Of a stretch of DNA of 64,000 nt, positions 36,363 through 46,152 are shown piece by piece (position 1 is the first letter of the stretch; the number at the start of each line of letters is the position of its first letter). The notes beneath the pieces are model-generated. The model worked only from the letters and a program-made list of their open reading frames with translations. It ran no database searches and was not told the DNA's origin. Made by a program: the position numbers and the translations under genes. The stretch covers positions 3,590,506 to 3,654,505 of the forward strand of contig OX638316.1 of the NCBI GenBank assembly GCA_951812525.1, in the 5' to 3' direction. Origin of the DNA: an uncultured Poribacteria bacterium. GTDB lineage: Bacteria; Poribacteria; WGA-4E; WGA-3G.

Positions 36363-39300
36363 ATGCGCAAATTTATGTCGAAATCCTTCAGGTACTTTTG
36401 GCAGATACATCTCACCGTCGCACTCTGTACAGCCGTGGCGACAGGTGTCCTTGCGGGTGCGCTAATTGTCGGGGATTCTGTGCGTGGGAGCCTTCGTAGC
36501 CTCACAACGGAGCGACTCGGCACAATTCAGCACGGACTCCTCGCCGATCATTTTTTCCAACCCGAACTCTTAAATCGACAGAACACTGTACCAGCGATTC
36601 TATTGAATGGCACAGTCGTTGCTCCGCAAACCCAGACCCGCGCATCAAAGGTGAACATCATCGGTATAACGGAAGACTTCTTCGCCTTTTGGGAGGGAGA
36701 TCCTGTACCAAACCTCAGCAAAGCCGAGAGCCAACCTTTCAACGCAATCGTCATCAACGAGGCACTCCAAAACGAATTGAACGTCCAAGTCGGTGATGCT
36801 CTGCTGGTGAATATGCCGCAAGTCGCCGATATCCATCCCGAATTTCTCTTGGGTGAGCGTGACGCTTCCGAGGCGATTCAGAGCCTCCGTTTAGTCGTGA
36901 GCGACATTATTCCTACGGAGAATGCTGGTAGATTCAACCTTCGCGCGCATCAGAATCTCCCTTTCAACGCTTTCATCACACTCCCAATTTTGCAAAAGGC
37001 ACTAGGACAAGCGGAAAAAGTAAACTCCGTGTTTATAGCAGATACGGCACCGATCTCACCTGATCAGCTTACCCTAACGCTTGAGGCACTCGACTTGAGC
37101 ATTCAGGTTCGTGAAAATCACTTCGATCTCCAGAGTCAACAATACCTCCTCAAACCTGTGTTGGTCGAAAACGCATTGACGGTTGCAACTGAGAACGGCG
37201 TTCCAACGCTTTCAACGTTCACTTATCTCGCGAATACGATATCTGCTAACGACAATATCGTTCCATATTCCACAATTCTTGCACTTCCAACGGATACGAG
37301 TGAATTCCCTGTTCCACTTGCTGAAAATGAAATTGCCCTTAATGCGTGGGCAGCAGATGACCTCAGTGTTAAAGTAGGCGATGAAATCACTATGACCTAC
37401 TATAGTGTCGGAGCAGGAGAAGAATATACTACCGAAACAGCGTCTTTTATTTTGAAGGAAATTCTACCAATTGAGGGCATCGCCGCCGATAAAGACATCA
37501 TCCCTGAGTTTCCAGGCATTCACGACACCGCCGATATGTCCGAATGGGAATCCCCTTTTCCAATTGATTACACCCTCATCCGTAGTCAAGACGAAGCGTA
37601 TTGGGATGAATACGGTCCAACACCGAAGGCATTTATCTCGTTGGAAACCGGCAGGCGGCTCTGGAAAAATCGTTTCGGTGACTTAACCACTATCCGAATG
37701 AACGCTTCACAAGATTCAGATGTCCATGCAACACGTGCGCGTTTTGAGACTGAATTCCTGAAAAAGATTCAACCTGAGCAGATAGGATTCCAATTCTTAT
37801 CTCTCCAAGCAGAAGGTCTACAAGCCGCCACGGGTGCCACGGATTTCGGAATGCTATTCGGGAGTTTGAGCGGTTTTATTATTTTTGCCGTCGCGTTGTT
37901 AGTGGGGATGCTCTTCCGTATCGGTGTAGAACAACGGTCACGCGAGATTGGTCTCCTACAAGCCGTCGGTTACCCGCTCGCCAAAGTCCGCCGCCGATTC
38001 CTTTTGGAGGGAGGTACTGTCGCCAGTATAGGTAGTCTATTGGGCTGCCTGTTCGCGATTGGGTATGCACAACTGATGATATTCGGGCTACAGACGTGGT
38101 GGTTACCTGCTATCGGCACCCCGTTTATGGAACTCCATGTCAATCCATGGAGTCTGGTGAGTGGTTTGCTCACCGCGCTGGCTGTTGTGATGATCTCTAT
38201 CCGTCTGACTGTCCAGCATTTAGGACAGGCACCGGCAACAGCACTCCTTGCGGGTGAAACCGATTTCTCTGAAATAACGCTCAAATCACGAGTGGAGAAG
38301 ACGAAAGCACGTTCAGGATTGGCAATAGTGAAGAGCGTCGCAATAGGACTTGTCGCTGTCGTAATTGTCTTTTTTCTTTTCTTTGACAAATTGCTTTCTG
38401 GCACTGTTGGTATCTGGATTGAAGACCCGATAATCGATTTTTTAGTCCTCACTTTAGGGATTATCGGCGCAGGTTGGAGTGCCTTTGATAGTTGGTTAAA
38501 ATCACAAAGGGTGCCAAAACGGTTCAATAGGATGCGGTTTGCCCTCAAAAATGCCGCACGTCAACCTAGACGGAGCAGTACCTGCATTCAAACGGTCAGT
38601 TTGGCGTGTTGTATTATCGTCGCAGTCGGTGTGAATCGGCACGATGCACCGCCTGAGACGGAATATGCCTTTGTCGCTGAGTCTGCGCTCCCTTTACACC
38701 ATAGCCTGAGTACATCCGAAGGCAGGTTTGAACTGGGTTTCTCTGAAAAAAATTCTGAATTTCTCAGTGCATCAGAGGTTATTCCGTTTCGCGTACTTCC
38801 CGGCGAGGATGTCAGTTGCCTGAATCTCTACCAGCCCCAGAAACCGCAAATCTTGGGTGCAGCCGATGCCATGCTGGAAACACCTCCTTGGAGAAGATTA
38901 ACCCTCGTCAATTTTGATGAAGGACGGATACCGGCTATCGGTGATGATAACTCGCTCCGATGGATCTTACATCACAATCCTGACGAAGATTTTATCATCC
39001 AAGATGAGTATGGGAAAACACTTAGTTTGAATCTTGAGACGGTCACAAACAGTCTGTTCCAAAGCCAATTGATTATCTCAGAATCTAATTTTACCAAATA
39101 CTTCCCCAGCCAAAGCGGGTACCAGTTTTTCCTTATCAAAACGCCTCCCGAACTACGAGAGGAAACGGCGCAGATCTTAGAGAAAACGTTGGGCGATTAT
39201 GGATTCGACCTTACATCGGCATCCGCCAGATTGGCAAGTTTTCGGTCGGTGGAAAATACCTATATCTCCACTTTTCAGAGCCTGGGCGGTTTGGGTGTAC

Positions 39301-39635
39301 TACTCGGCACCTTAGGATTGGCACTGGTGTTATTTAGAAATATCATTGAACGCCGCGGTGAACTCGCCATACTCCGCGCCTTCGGCTTCCGCCGTCAACT
39401 CCTCTCACGGATGTTATTCTTGGAAAGCTGCTTCCTCCTTACTGTCGGTATGCTAATCGGAATAGTCGCTGCGCTTGTTGCAGTTCTTGCTTCCCAAGGA
39501 CATCTTCCTACCTTCCCGTGGTTTTCCCTCACAATTACTTTGCTTTTTATCTTCGGTTTTGGTATAATTGCAAATGCTGTTGCGGTTGCTATAGCACTTC
39601 AAAGTCCGCTCTTGGCAACACTTAAATCTGAATAA
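36363..39635 (+). CDS. ABC transporter permease with two FtsX domains
   Basis: The 1090-aa protein has an N-terminal membrane helix and LAGALIVGDSVRGSLRSL, large extracytoplasmic domains, and two FtsX cores. The first is LLVGMLFRIGVEQRSREIGLLQAVGYP (about 520-700); the second is LVLFRNIIERRGELAILRAFGF at the C-terminus. The type resembles MacB/LolCE-like permeases that power envelope lipoprotein, lipid or peptide export. Its ATPase partner is very probably the gene at 34.7 kb. I start at ATG 36363 because the longer frame runs into the repeat region. Confidence 0.85.
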   Translation: MRKFMSKSFRYFWQIHLTVALCTAVATGVLAGALIVGDSVRGSLRSLTTERLGTIQHGLLADHFFQPELLNRQNTVPAILLNGTVVAPQTQTRASKVNIIGITEDFFAFWEGDPVPNLSKAESQPFNAIVINEALQNELNVQVGDALLVNMPQVADIHPEFLLGERDASEAIQSLRLVVSDIIPTENAGRFNLRAHQNLPFNAFITLPILQKALGQAEKVNSVFIADTAPISPDQLTLTLEALDLSIQVRENHFDLQSQQYLLKPVLVENALTVATENGVPTLSTFTYLANTISANDNIVPYSTILALPTDTSEFPVPLAENEIALNAWAADDLSVKVGDEITMTYYSVGAGEEYTTETASFILKEILPIEGIAADKDIIPEFPGIHDTADMSEWESPFPIDYTLIRSQDEAYWDEYGPTPKAFISLETGRRLWKNRFGDLTTIRMNASQDSDVHATRARFETEFLKKIQPEQIGFQFLSLQAEGLQAATGATDFGMLFGSLSGFIIFAVALLVGMLFRIGVEQRSREIGLLQAVGYPLAKVRRRFLLEGGTVASIGSLLGCLFAIGYAQLMIFGLQTWWLPAIGTPFMELHVNPWSLVSGLLTALAVVMISIRLTVQHLGQAPATALLAGETDFSEITLKSRVEKTKARSGLAIVKSVAIGLVAVVIVFFLFFDKLLSGTVGIWIEDPIIDFLVLTLGIIGAGWSAFDSWLKSQRVPKRFNRMRFALKNAARQPRRSSTCIQTVSLACCIIVAVGVNRHDAPPETEYAFVAESALPLHHSLSTSEGRFELGFSEKNSEFLSASEVIPFRVLPGEDVSCLNLYQPQKPQILGAADAMLETPPWRRLTLVNFDEGRIPAIGDDNSLRWILHHNPDEDFIIQDEYGKTLSLNLETVTNSLFQSQLIISESNFTKYFPSQSGYQFFLIKTPPELREETAQILEKTLGDYGFDLTSASARLASFRSVENTYISTFQSLGGLGVLLGTLGLALVLFRNIIERRGELAILRAFGFRRQLLSRMLFLESCFLLTVGMLIGIVAALVAVLASQGHLPTFPWFSLTITLLFIFGFGIIANAVAVAIALQSPLLATLKSE

Positions 39636-39664
39636 GCCATAGACGAGGTTTAACTGCGTCTTGT

Positions 39665-40282
39665 GTGAAAAAACACGCTATGCCTTCTATTACGCTGAAA
39701 ATGACACTTCACATAATATATGCGGGTATAATCGTTTCCTGTTTTCTGATCCAGGGCGGTTGCTCCAGTGATTCCGAGACGGACACGCCAAGCGCGGTCA
39801 ATTATACGGAATCGGGGTGGCGTTCTTACAATGCAGGCGACTATGCCCAAGCACTGCTCAGTTTTGAGCGTGCACTTAACTTCGATGGAACGCTGGCTGA
39901 TGCGCACAACGGCGTGGGATGGAGTCATCTCAGCTTATCGCTAAACCCAACACTCGCACAGGAATCATTCCAGAATGCTGTTCAACTTGATGCGTCAAAT
40001 GCTGATGCTTGGGTCGGACTCGCGAACGTGCTATATTTACGGAATAAAGACATCACCGATTTCAGAGCGGCTATCCGTGCGATTGACAACGCACTGCAGG
40101 GTGATGCCCAATACCTCTTTCGGCACGACTATCGTTCAAAAGCCGATCTCTATGCCTTTAAAGCGTCGTGTTATTACTACCTCGGCGAGATTCAATCTGC
40201 AAGGCAGGAGACTGGCAAGGCACTCCAAATTGATATAACAAATAGGACTGCTGTCTCTTTACAAAACCTACTGAACAGGTAA
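39665..40282 (+). CDS. TPR-repeat lipoprotein
   Basis: The GTG start (or ATG 39680) is followed by IYAGIIVSCFLIQGGCSS, a lipoprotein signal with Cys after GG. About four tetratricopeptide-like helical pairs follow (GWRSYNAGDYAQALLSFERAL, ADAHNGVGWSHLSL, ADAWVGLANVLYL, SCYYYLGEIQSARQETGKAL). TPR lipoproteins usually act as scaffolds. It lies 29 nt after the permease gene and could belong to the same transcript. Confidence 0.82.
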   Translation: MKKHAMPSITLKMTLHIIYAGIIVSCFLIQGGCSSDSETDTPSAVNYTESGWRSYNAGDYAQALLSFERALNFDGTLADAHNGVGWSHLSLSLNPTLAQESFQNAVQLDASNADAWVGLANVLYLRNKDITDFRAAIRAIDNALQGDAQYLFRHDYRSKADLYAFKASCYYYLGEIQSARQETGKALQIDITNRTAVSLQNLLNR

Positions 40283-40342
40283 AGGAAGACAAGAAACCGA
40301 CTGCTGATTGCTGATCGTTGATTGCTTCCGAAGGAGAAAAAT

Positions 40343-41236
40343 ATGTCTCAAGACGTTATCACCTCTACACAATTAACCAACATATCGCCTGCCCACAGCG
40401 GCAAAGTGCGAGACCTCTATGACCTCGGAGATCAACTCCTGATTGTATCCACCGATCGGATCTCCGCTTTCGATGTCGTTTTACCGAACGGCATTCCTGA
40501 TAAAGGCAAAGTCTTGACCGGTTTGTCCAAATTCTGGTTTGACTATACCGAGTCAGTCGCTGACAATCATCTCATTACAACAGAAGTTGAAGAGTATCCC
40601 GATGTCTTACAACCCGATGCAGACCTCTTAAAGGGACGCTCTATGCTTGTCCAAAAAGCAGATCGTGTCGATGTTGAATGCGTCGTGCGCGGGTATCTCG
40701 CTGGATCGGGCTGGTCATCATACCAAAAGACCGGTGAGATCTGTGGTCAGAAACTTCCCGATGGGCTACAGGAATCGGATCGGCTTCCAGAACTCCTCTT
40801 CACACCGACAACCAAAGCAGAGCAGGGAGAACACGACGAACCGATCTCTATTGATGAGATGCGTGATCAGGTCGGCAGTGAACTGACAGATCGGTTGATT
40901 GCTGCCAGTTTCGCGCTCTTCCATGCTGCCAGTCAGCACGCCGAAACCGCCGGAATTATCCTCTGTGATACCAAGTTTGAATTCGGACAGCGCGATGGCA
41001 AACTCATCGTCATCGACGAGGTATTCACACCCGACTCCTCCCGTTTCTGGCCCGCAGACCTCTACGAACCCGGTAAACCGCAGCAAAGTTTCGATAAACA
41101 GTTCGTCAGAGACTACCTCACCGAGATCGGTTGGAACAAGCAACCCCCCGCTCCTGAGTTACCGGAGACTGTTATCTCTAAAACGAGCGAGAAATACCGC
41201 GAAGCGTATCATCTCATTGTTGGCGAAGCGTTATAA
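40343..41236 (+). CDS. purC: Phosphoribosylaminoimidazole-succinocarboxamide synthase
   Basis: PurC joins CAIR and aspartate using ATP in purine synthesis. Family segments: HSGKVRDLYDLGDQLLIVSTDRISAFD, LPNGIPDKGKVLTGLSKFWF, CVVRGYLAGSGW, and DEVFTPDSSRFWPAD. The 297-aa length is that of the longer SAICAR synthetase group. The start at ATG 40343 follows AAGGAG; no other purine gene is adjacent. Confidence 0.96.
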   Translation: MSQDVITSTQLTNISPAHSGKVRDLYDLGDQLLIVSTDRISAFDVVLPNGIPDKGKVLTGLSKFWFDYTESVADNHLITTEVEEYPDVLQPDADLLKGRSMLVQKADRVDVECVVRGYLAGSGWSSYQKTGEICGQKLPDGLQESDRLPELLFTPTTKAEQGEHDEPISIDEMRDQVGSELTDRLIAASFALFHAASQHAETAGIILCDTKFEFGQRDGKLIVIDEVFTPDSSRFWPADLYEPGKPQQSFDKQFVRDYLTEIGWNKQPPAPELPETVISKTSEKYREAYHLIVGEAL

Positions 41237-41248
41237 GTCTGCATTAGG

Positions 41249-41361
41249 GTATTTCACGTATACTGGATAGGCGAGGTTTGTGAAACCATAAAGGTCTTTG
41301 GCAACCGCAAAGAACGTATTTCACCTATACTGGGTAGGCGAGGTTTCCTAACCTCGCCGAT
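41249..41361. repeat. Direct repeat carrying GGCGAGG palindromes
   Basis: A ~32-bp sequence starting GTATTTCAC and running through TATACTGG to TAGGCGAGGTTT occurs at about 41249 and again about 66 bp later. Only the second has the full AACCTCGCC partner arm, so it alone forms the typical hairpin. It lies between purC and the CoA-transferase gene. Confidence 0.65.
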
Positions 41362-41390
41362 TTGTAGCGTCCAAATCAGGAGAGTTGAGA

Positions 41391-42578
41391 ATGGCAAGTC
41401 CCCTTAGCGGCATAAAGGTCTTGGATCTGACACGCGTACTCGCCGGTCCGTATGCGACCATGCTTCTCGGTGATCTCGGTGCTGAGGTACTCAAGATCGA
41501 ACAACCCGGCACAGGGGACGAATCTCGCAATTTCGGTCCCTTCAAGAATGGGTTTAGTCTTTACTTCATGAGCGTCAATCGCGGAAAACAGAGCGTGACG
41601 CTCAACCTTAAGACTGAACGTGGACAGGCAATATTTAAGCAGTTATTGAAGCGGACCGACGTGCTTGTGGAAAATTTTCGACCCGGCACGATGAAAAAAT
41701 TGGGCTTGGATTATGATACCCTCAAATCCGAGCATCCATCGCTTATCTATGCCGCATGTTCCGGCTTCGGGCAGACCGGTCCCTACGCAGAGCAAGGCGC
41801 GTATGACATGATTATCCAAGGCATGGGCGGTATTATTAGCATTACCGGTGAACCCGACGGACCGCCTGTACGAGTCGGCACCTCTATCAGCGACATTACC
41901 GCTGCGCTCTTCACGACGATTGGCATCCTCTCCGCACTACACCATCGCAACCAGACAGGCAGAGGACAATTCGTTGATGTTGCTATGTTGGATAGTCTTG
42001 TTGCTGTCTTAGAAAATGCGGTTGTCCGCTATTTCGCCACAGGTGAACCGCCGAAACCGCTCGGTGCGAGGCATCCAGCAATTACGCCGTTTGAGGCGTT
42101 CGCATCTGCAGACGGACATGTTATCATTGCCCTCGGAAACGATACCCTCTGGGCGAAGTTCTGTGAACATGTGGATCGGGGAGAACTCATCTCGGACAAA
42201 CGATTTCAGACGAATGCCGACCGGACAGAGAATCACAGTCAACTGTTTCCTATTCTCTCAGAGATCATGTCCGAACGCACAACAGATGACTGGATTGATG
42301 CGCTCGGTAAAATCGGTGTTCCCTGCGGTCCTATCAATACGATGGACAAGGTCGTCACCCACCCACAGGTCCAAGCACGAGAGATGATCACACGCATCGC
42401 ACACCAAATTACGGGTGAAGTCGAGGTGCCGGGAGTCCCCATTAAACTGTCAGAGACCCCCGGAAGTGTAGACGCGCCCGCACCGAGTCTCGGCGAACAT
42501 ACAACCGAGGTCCTAACAGGTTTGTTGAAAATGCAACCGGATGAGATCGAGAAGTTAAAACGAGATGGAGTCATTTAG
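41391..42578 (+). CDS. CaiB/BaiF-type (class III) CoA-transferase
   Basis: The 395-aa protein shows the class III features: GIKVLDLTRVLAGPYATMLLGDLGAEVLKIE at the start, NRGKQSVTLNLKTERG, VLVENFRPGTMKKLGLDY, and the catalytic Asp in QGAYDMIIQGMGG (about residue 139). It moves CoA between carboxylic acids; the substrate pair is unknown. AGGAGA precedes ATG 41391. Confidence 0.92.
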   Translation: MASPLSGIKVLDLTRVLAGPYATMLLGDLGAEVLKIEQPGTGDESRNFGPFKNGFSLYFMSVNRGKQSVTLNLKTERGQAIFKQLLKRTDVLVENFRPGTMKKLGLDYDTLKSEHPSLIYAACSGFGQTGPYAEQGAYDMIIQGMGGIISITGEPDGPPVRVGTSISDITAALFTTIGILSALHHRNQTGRGQFVDVAMLDSLVAVLENAVVRYFATGEPPKPLGARHPAITPFEAFASADGHVIIALGNDTLWAKFCEHVDRGELISDKRFQTNADRTENHSQLFPILSEIMSERTTDDWIDALGKIGVPCGPINTMDKVVTHPQVQAREMITRIAHQITGEVEVPGVPIKLSETPGSVDAPAPSLGEHTTEVLTGLLKMQPDEIEKLKRDGVI

Positions 42579-42636
42579 ACCGAATCTGACCGCTGACCCT
42601 GATGGCTGACCGCTGACCGCGAAAATCATTGTAGGA

Positions 42637-42651
42637 GGGATCTCCAATCCC
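42637..42651. repeat. GGGAT palindrome
   Basis: GGGAT (42637-42641) and ATCCC (42647-42651) with a short loop follow 'attgtagga'. The same type is at 12.53 kb. It precedes the esterase gene by about 18 nt. Confidence 0.55.
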
Positions 42652-42668
42652 GACCAAAGGAGCCACAC

Positions 42669-44924
42669 ATGCCAAACGAAGCTGCACAAGTATTGCAGGG
42701 AACAACCCAATTGACGTTAGAAGGAGATCTTGCCGCACAGATGGTTGAAGTGCTTGATGGGTATGTTACCGACGCGACGGCGCGTTCTCCTGAGAAACGG
42801 GAGGCGTTATGGAATCGCGATTACAGTTCCCACAGTGCGTATACTGAATCCATCGAATCGAATCGGGAACGCTTTGGAAAACAGATTGGCTCCCTCGATG
42901 CGCGTCTACCAATTGAGGATCTCAGCTACGTAGCTACCACGCGAACCTCGGCGCAGATCACGGAAGGTGAAAATTTCACCGTATCCCGCGTCCGATGGCA
43001 GGTCTTTGATGAAGTCGAGGGAGAGGGACTTTTATTGGAGCCGATGCACAATGTGCCAATTGCTGCCCAAATCGTAGCTTTACCCGATGCAGAGTGGACA
43101 CCTGAGATGGTTGCTGGCGTAACGGGCGATCTACCAGCGAACGCACATTTTGCACAGCGTTTAGCGAAGGCAGGATGCCGCGTCGTCGTCCCGCTCCTCA
43201 TCAACCGCGACGATACCTATTCCGGCAATCCAACGCTGGGCGCGATGACGAATCAACCGCACCGTGAATTCATCTACCGGATGGCGTATGAACTTGGAAG
43301 GCATATCATAGGATATGAGGTGCAGAAGGTGTTGTCGTTAGTGGACTGGATGTCTCATTCCGAAGTCCCGATCGGTGTCATTGGTTACGGCGAAGGCGGA
43401 CTCATTGCGCTCTACAGTGCTGCTGTCGATACACGCATTCAGGCGACGGCTGTTAGTGGCTACTTTCAGTCGCGACAAGAGGTATGGCGGGAGCCGATCT
43501 ACCGAAACGTATGGGGGTTACTTCACGAATTTGGTGACGCTGAAATCGCTAGTCTCATCGCACCGCGCCCGTTGATTATTGAGGCAAGCAGCGGACCTGA
43601 AGTCGCCGGTCCACCACCGTCCCGCGCTGGACGTGGTGGCGGAGCACCCGGGCAATTGGTGTCCCCACCGATGACCTCCGTCCAATCAGAATTTGACCGG
43701 GCACAAGGCTTTTATCAGCAACTCGGATGTGAAGACGTTCTACATCTCGTCTCACCTGACGATAGTTTACCGGGTTCTCAAGAGACCTTGAGCACGCTCT
43801 TGAGCAAACTCGGTGTTGAAAATGTGCACATTGATGGATACCACTCTCTTTCCGCACCGAGTGTTGACGACTTCGATTACGAAGCCCGACAAGAACGACA
43901 ATTCATGCAGTTGGTTAATCTGACGCAACGCTTCCTACGAGAAGCGGCATCGCGACGGCAGGAGCTCTTCTGGGATAAAACCGATACCTCTTCGCTCACG
44001 CGATGGGAGGAGACGTGTAAGGAGCCCAAAGCTTATTTCTGGGACGAAGTTATCGGTAGATGTCCAGCACCCGATGTGCCTGCCAATCCAAGAACGCGTC
44101 TCATCTATGATGAACCCAATTGGAAAGGTTATGAAGTCGTTTTGGATGTCTGGAAGGACACTTTCGCCTATGGCATCTTACTGCTCCCGAACGATCTGCA
44201 GCCCGGAGAGCAGCGTCCCGTGGTTGTTTGTCAGCACGGCTTAGAGGGTAGACCGCAGGATACCGCCGATCCGAAGATAGAGTCCGTTTATCACTCCTAC
44301 GCCGCGCACTTGGCAGATAGAGGGTTTATCACCTACGCACCACAGAATCCATACATCGGTCAGGACGCATTCCGTGTCATTCAACGCAAGGCAAACCCGA
44401 TAAAATGGTCGCTCTTTTCGCTAATCATCCGCCAGCATGAGCAGACCCTTGAGTGGCTTGCCGAACAACCTTTCGTTGATGCCGAACGAATCGGATTTTA
44501 CGGTCTATCTTACGGCGGAAAAACAGCGATGCGAGTGCCAGCGGTGCTGGATCGGTATGCTTGCTCAATCTGTTCCGCTGATTTCAATGAATGGATCGTC
44601 AAAAATGCTACTTTTCATTCGCGTTATAGTTATATGTTCGGTGGTGAATATGAGATGCCGGAGTTCGATTTAGGCAATACGTTCAACTATGGCGAGATGG
44701 CTGGGTTAATTGCGCCGCGTCCGTTCATGGTGGAACGAGGACACGAAGACGGCGTTGCCCCTGATGAATGGGTTGCCCACGAGTTTGCTGTTGTCAGACG
44801 GCTTTACGTGCAACTCGGTATCGCCGATAGAACGGAGATCGAATTCTTTGACGGCGGACATCAAATTAACTCCGAAGCCACATTCCGTTTCCTCCACCGC
44901 CACCTAAATTGGCGCGAACCTTAA
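42669..44924 (+). CDS. Double alpha/beta-hydrolase protein (acetyl-xylan-esterase/dienelactone-hydrolase type)
   Basis: The 751-aa protein consists of two hydrolase-like halves. The C-terminal half has an intact nucleophile elbow (FYGLSYGGKTAM, Ser ~617), an acidic residue region and a final His (FDGGHQI). The N-terminal half has the corresponding elbow as IGYGEGGLIALY (about 237-248), where Ser is replaced by Glu, so it is probably inactive or structural. There is no signal peptide. Related two-domain proteins act on ester-linked carbohydrates; the substrate is unknown. Confidence 0.78.
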   Translation: MPNEAAQVLQGTTQLTLEGDLAAQMVEVLDGYVTDATARSPEKREALWNRDYSSHSAYTESIESNRERFGKQIGSLDARLPIEDLSYVATTRTSAQITEGENFTVSRVRWQVFDEVEGEGLLLEPMHNVPIAAQIVALPDAEWTPEMVAGVTGDLPANAHFAQRLAKAGCRVVVPLLINRDDTYSGNPTLGAMTNQPHREFIYRMAYELGRHIIGYEVQKVLSLVDWMSHSEVPIGVIGYGEGGLIALYSAAVDTRIQATAVSGYFQSRQEVWREPIYRNVWGLLHEFGDAEIASLIAPRPLIIEASSGPEVAGPPPSRAGRGGGAPGQLVSPPMTSVQSEFDRAQGFYQQLGCEDVLHLVSPDDSLPGSQETLSTLLSKLGVENVHIDGYHSLSAPSVDDFDYEARQERQFMQLVNLTQRFLREAASRRQELFWDKTDTSSLTRWEETCKEPKAYFWDEVIGRCPAPDVPANPRTRLIYDEPNWKGYEVVLDVWKDTFAYGILLLPNDLQPGEQRPVVVCQHGLEGRPQDTADPKIESVYHSYAAHLADRGFITYAPQNPYIGQDAFRVIQRKANPIKWSLFSLIIRQHEQTLEWLAEQPFVDAERIGFYGLSYGGKTAMRVPAVLDRYACSICSADFNEWIVKNATFHSRYSYMFGGEYEMPEFDLGNTFNYGEMAGLIAPRPFMVERGHEDGVAPDEWVAHEFAVVRRLYVQLGIADRTEIEFFDGGHQINSEATFRFLHRHLNWREP

Positions 44925-44937
44925 AACACTCTATCAC

Positions 44938-44962
44938 TGTAGGTGCGGTTATCAACCGCCCC
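44938..44962. repeat. GTGCGGTT palindrome
   Basis: The imperfect hairpin GTAGGTGCGGTT-ATC-AACCGC lies just after the hydrolase stop. A perfect version (GGTGCGGTT / AACCGCACC) is at 50224-50244. Confidence 0.55.
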
Positions 44963-44992
44963 GCCCCCACATAACACCCACGCGAGAAAAAC

Positions 44993-46045
44993 ATGTTATA
45001 TTCAATAATGATAAACCAAGGACTCGAAACAATTGCACGCCAGGAGTTAACCGAACGCTTTAACGACACAGGACACCTGAAAATTCTTGACCGCAAACCG
45101 CAGCGACTTCTCTTCCAGTACACAGGTAACCCGCGCGACCTATTATCCCTACGAACAGCAGAGCATCTTTTTTTGGTCCTGAAGCAGATGCGAAAAATGA
45201 CGCGCTCACGGAGTTCTCTTGCAGCATTGAGCGGTCCACTCTCCCGCTTTAATTTTAAAGAGGCATTTGACTGTTGTCGACAGGTCGGTATCAACATCCG
45301 GAAGCGCACTTCGTTTCGAGTAACGAGTCGGTTATCAGGAAAACGCAACTTCCGGCGACGCGACTTGCAGCAGGTAGTAGAAAGGGCGTTTTTGGATCGC
45401 GGATGGTATTTGGCAAAATCAAATTCAGCGTTAGATGTCTGGGCAGAGGTGCACGGAGACGACGGTTACATCAGCATCAAGCTCTCAAAAAACGATATGG
45501 CACAACGACCGTATAAACAGGCACATATCCCCGCATCGCTCAAACCGACCATCGCGTATAGTATGGCGCGACTCTCGCGACCACATCCGGAGGATGTCTT
45601 TTTAGACGCTATGTGCGGTGCTGGTACGATTCTATTGGAACGCGCCCTGATGGGCCGCTACCGTTACCTAATCGGCGGCGATATTTTTGCTGAGGCGTTA
45701 GACGCCACTAGAACGAATTTCGGTAGACAACATCAACCCCGCCAATTCTTCCACTGGGACGCACGCACCTTACCGCTACAGCCAAACACAGTTGATAAAA
45801 TCGTCTGTAACCTCCCATTCGGTGAGACTATCGGAAACCTCCCTCAACTCACGAATCTATATCGACAGAGTCTCAGAGAATATGAACGCGTACTAAAATC
45901 GAGAGGAAGGATGGTGCTACTCACCTCACAACGCGCACTGTTTGAGAGTGAACTGAAACAACGCCGTACGCTCAAGGTTGCCCAGCGATTGACAGTCGAT
46001 GTCCGCGGCATGCGTGCATGGATATATGTCATTCGTTTCGCATAG
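44993..46045 (+). CDS. THUMP-domain RNA guanine-N2 methyltransferase (RlmL/TrmN-like)
   Basis: The first ~150 residues form a ferredoxin-like plus THUMP region (GLETIARQEL, FNFKEAFDCCRQVGINIRKRTSFRV). The SAM-binding part begins DAMCGAGTILLERAL, continues GGDIFAEALDATRTNF, and the catalytic motif is CNLPFGETIG, a variant of N-P-P-[FY]. The enzyme should methylate a guanine N2 in tRNA or 23S rRNA. The 350-aa length fits the Trm14/TrmN type. Confidence 0.85.
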   Translation: MLYSIMINQGLETIARQELTERFNDTGHLKILDRKPQRLLFQYTGNPRDLLSLRTAEHLFLVLKQMRKMTRSRSSLAALSGPLSRFNFKEAFDCCRQVGINIRKRTSFRVTSRLSGKRNFRRRDLQQVVERAFLDRGWYLAKSNSALDVWAEVHGDDGYISIKLSKNDMAQRPYKQAHIPASLKPTIAYSMARLSRPHPEDVFLDAMCGAGTILLERALMGRYRYLIGGDIFAEALDATRTNFGRQHQPRQFFHWDARTLPLQPNTVDKIVCNLPFGETIGNLPQLTNLYRQSLREYERVLKSRGRMVLLTSQRALFESELKQRRTLKVAQRLTVDVRGMRAWIYVIRFA

Positions 46046-46065
46046 CATAACACACCGCACATTAC

Positions 46066-46094
46066 GGTAGGCGAGGTTTCCCCACCTCGCCTCT
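46066..46094. terminator. GGCGAGG hairpin between convergent genes
   Basis: TAGGCGAGGTTTCCCCACCTCGCCT followed by CTTCTT lies between the methyltransferase gene and the convergent oxidoreductase gene. One mismatch in the stem leaves a usable 9-bp pairing. It is probably a terminator. Confidence 0.5.
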
Positions 46095-46152
46095 TCTTAC
46101 GCGCCAATCCCTAAATCCGTGAAATCTGCGTAATCCGCGATTCAGACAAAAC

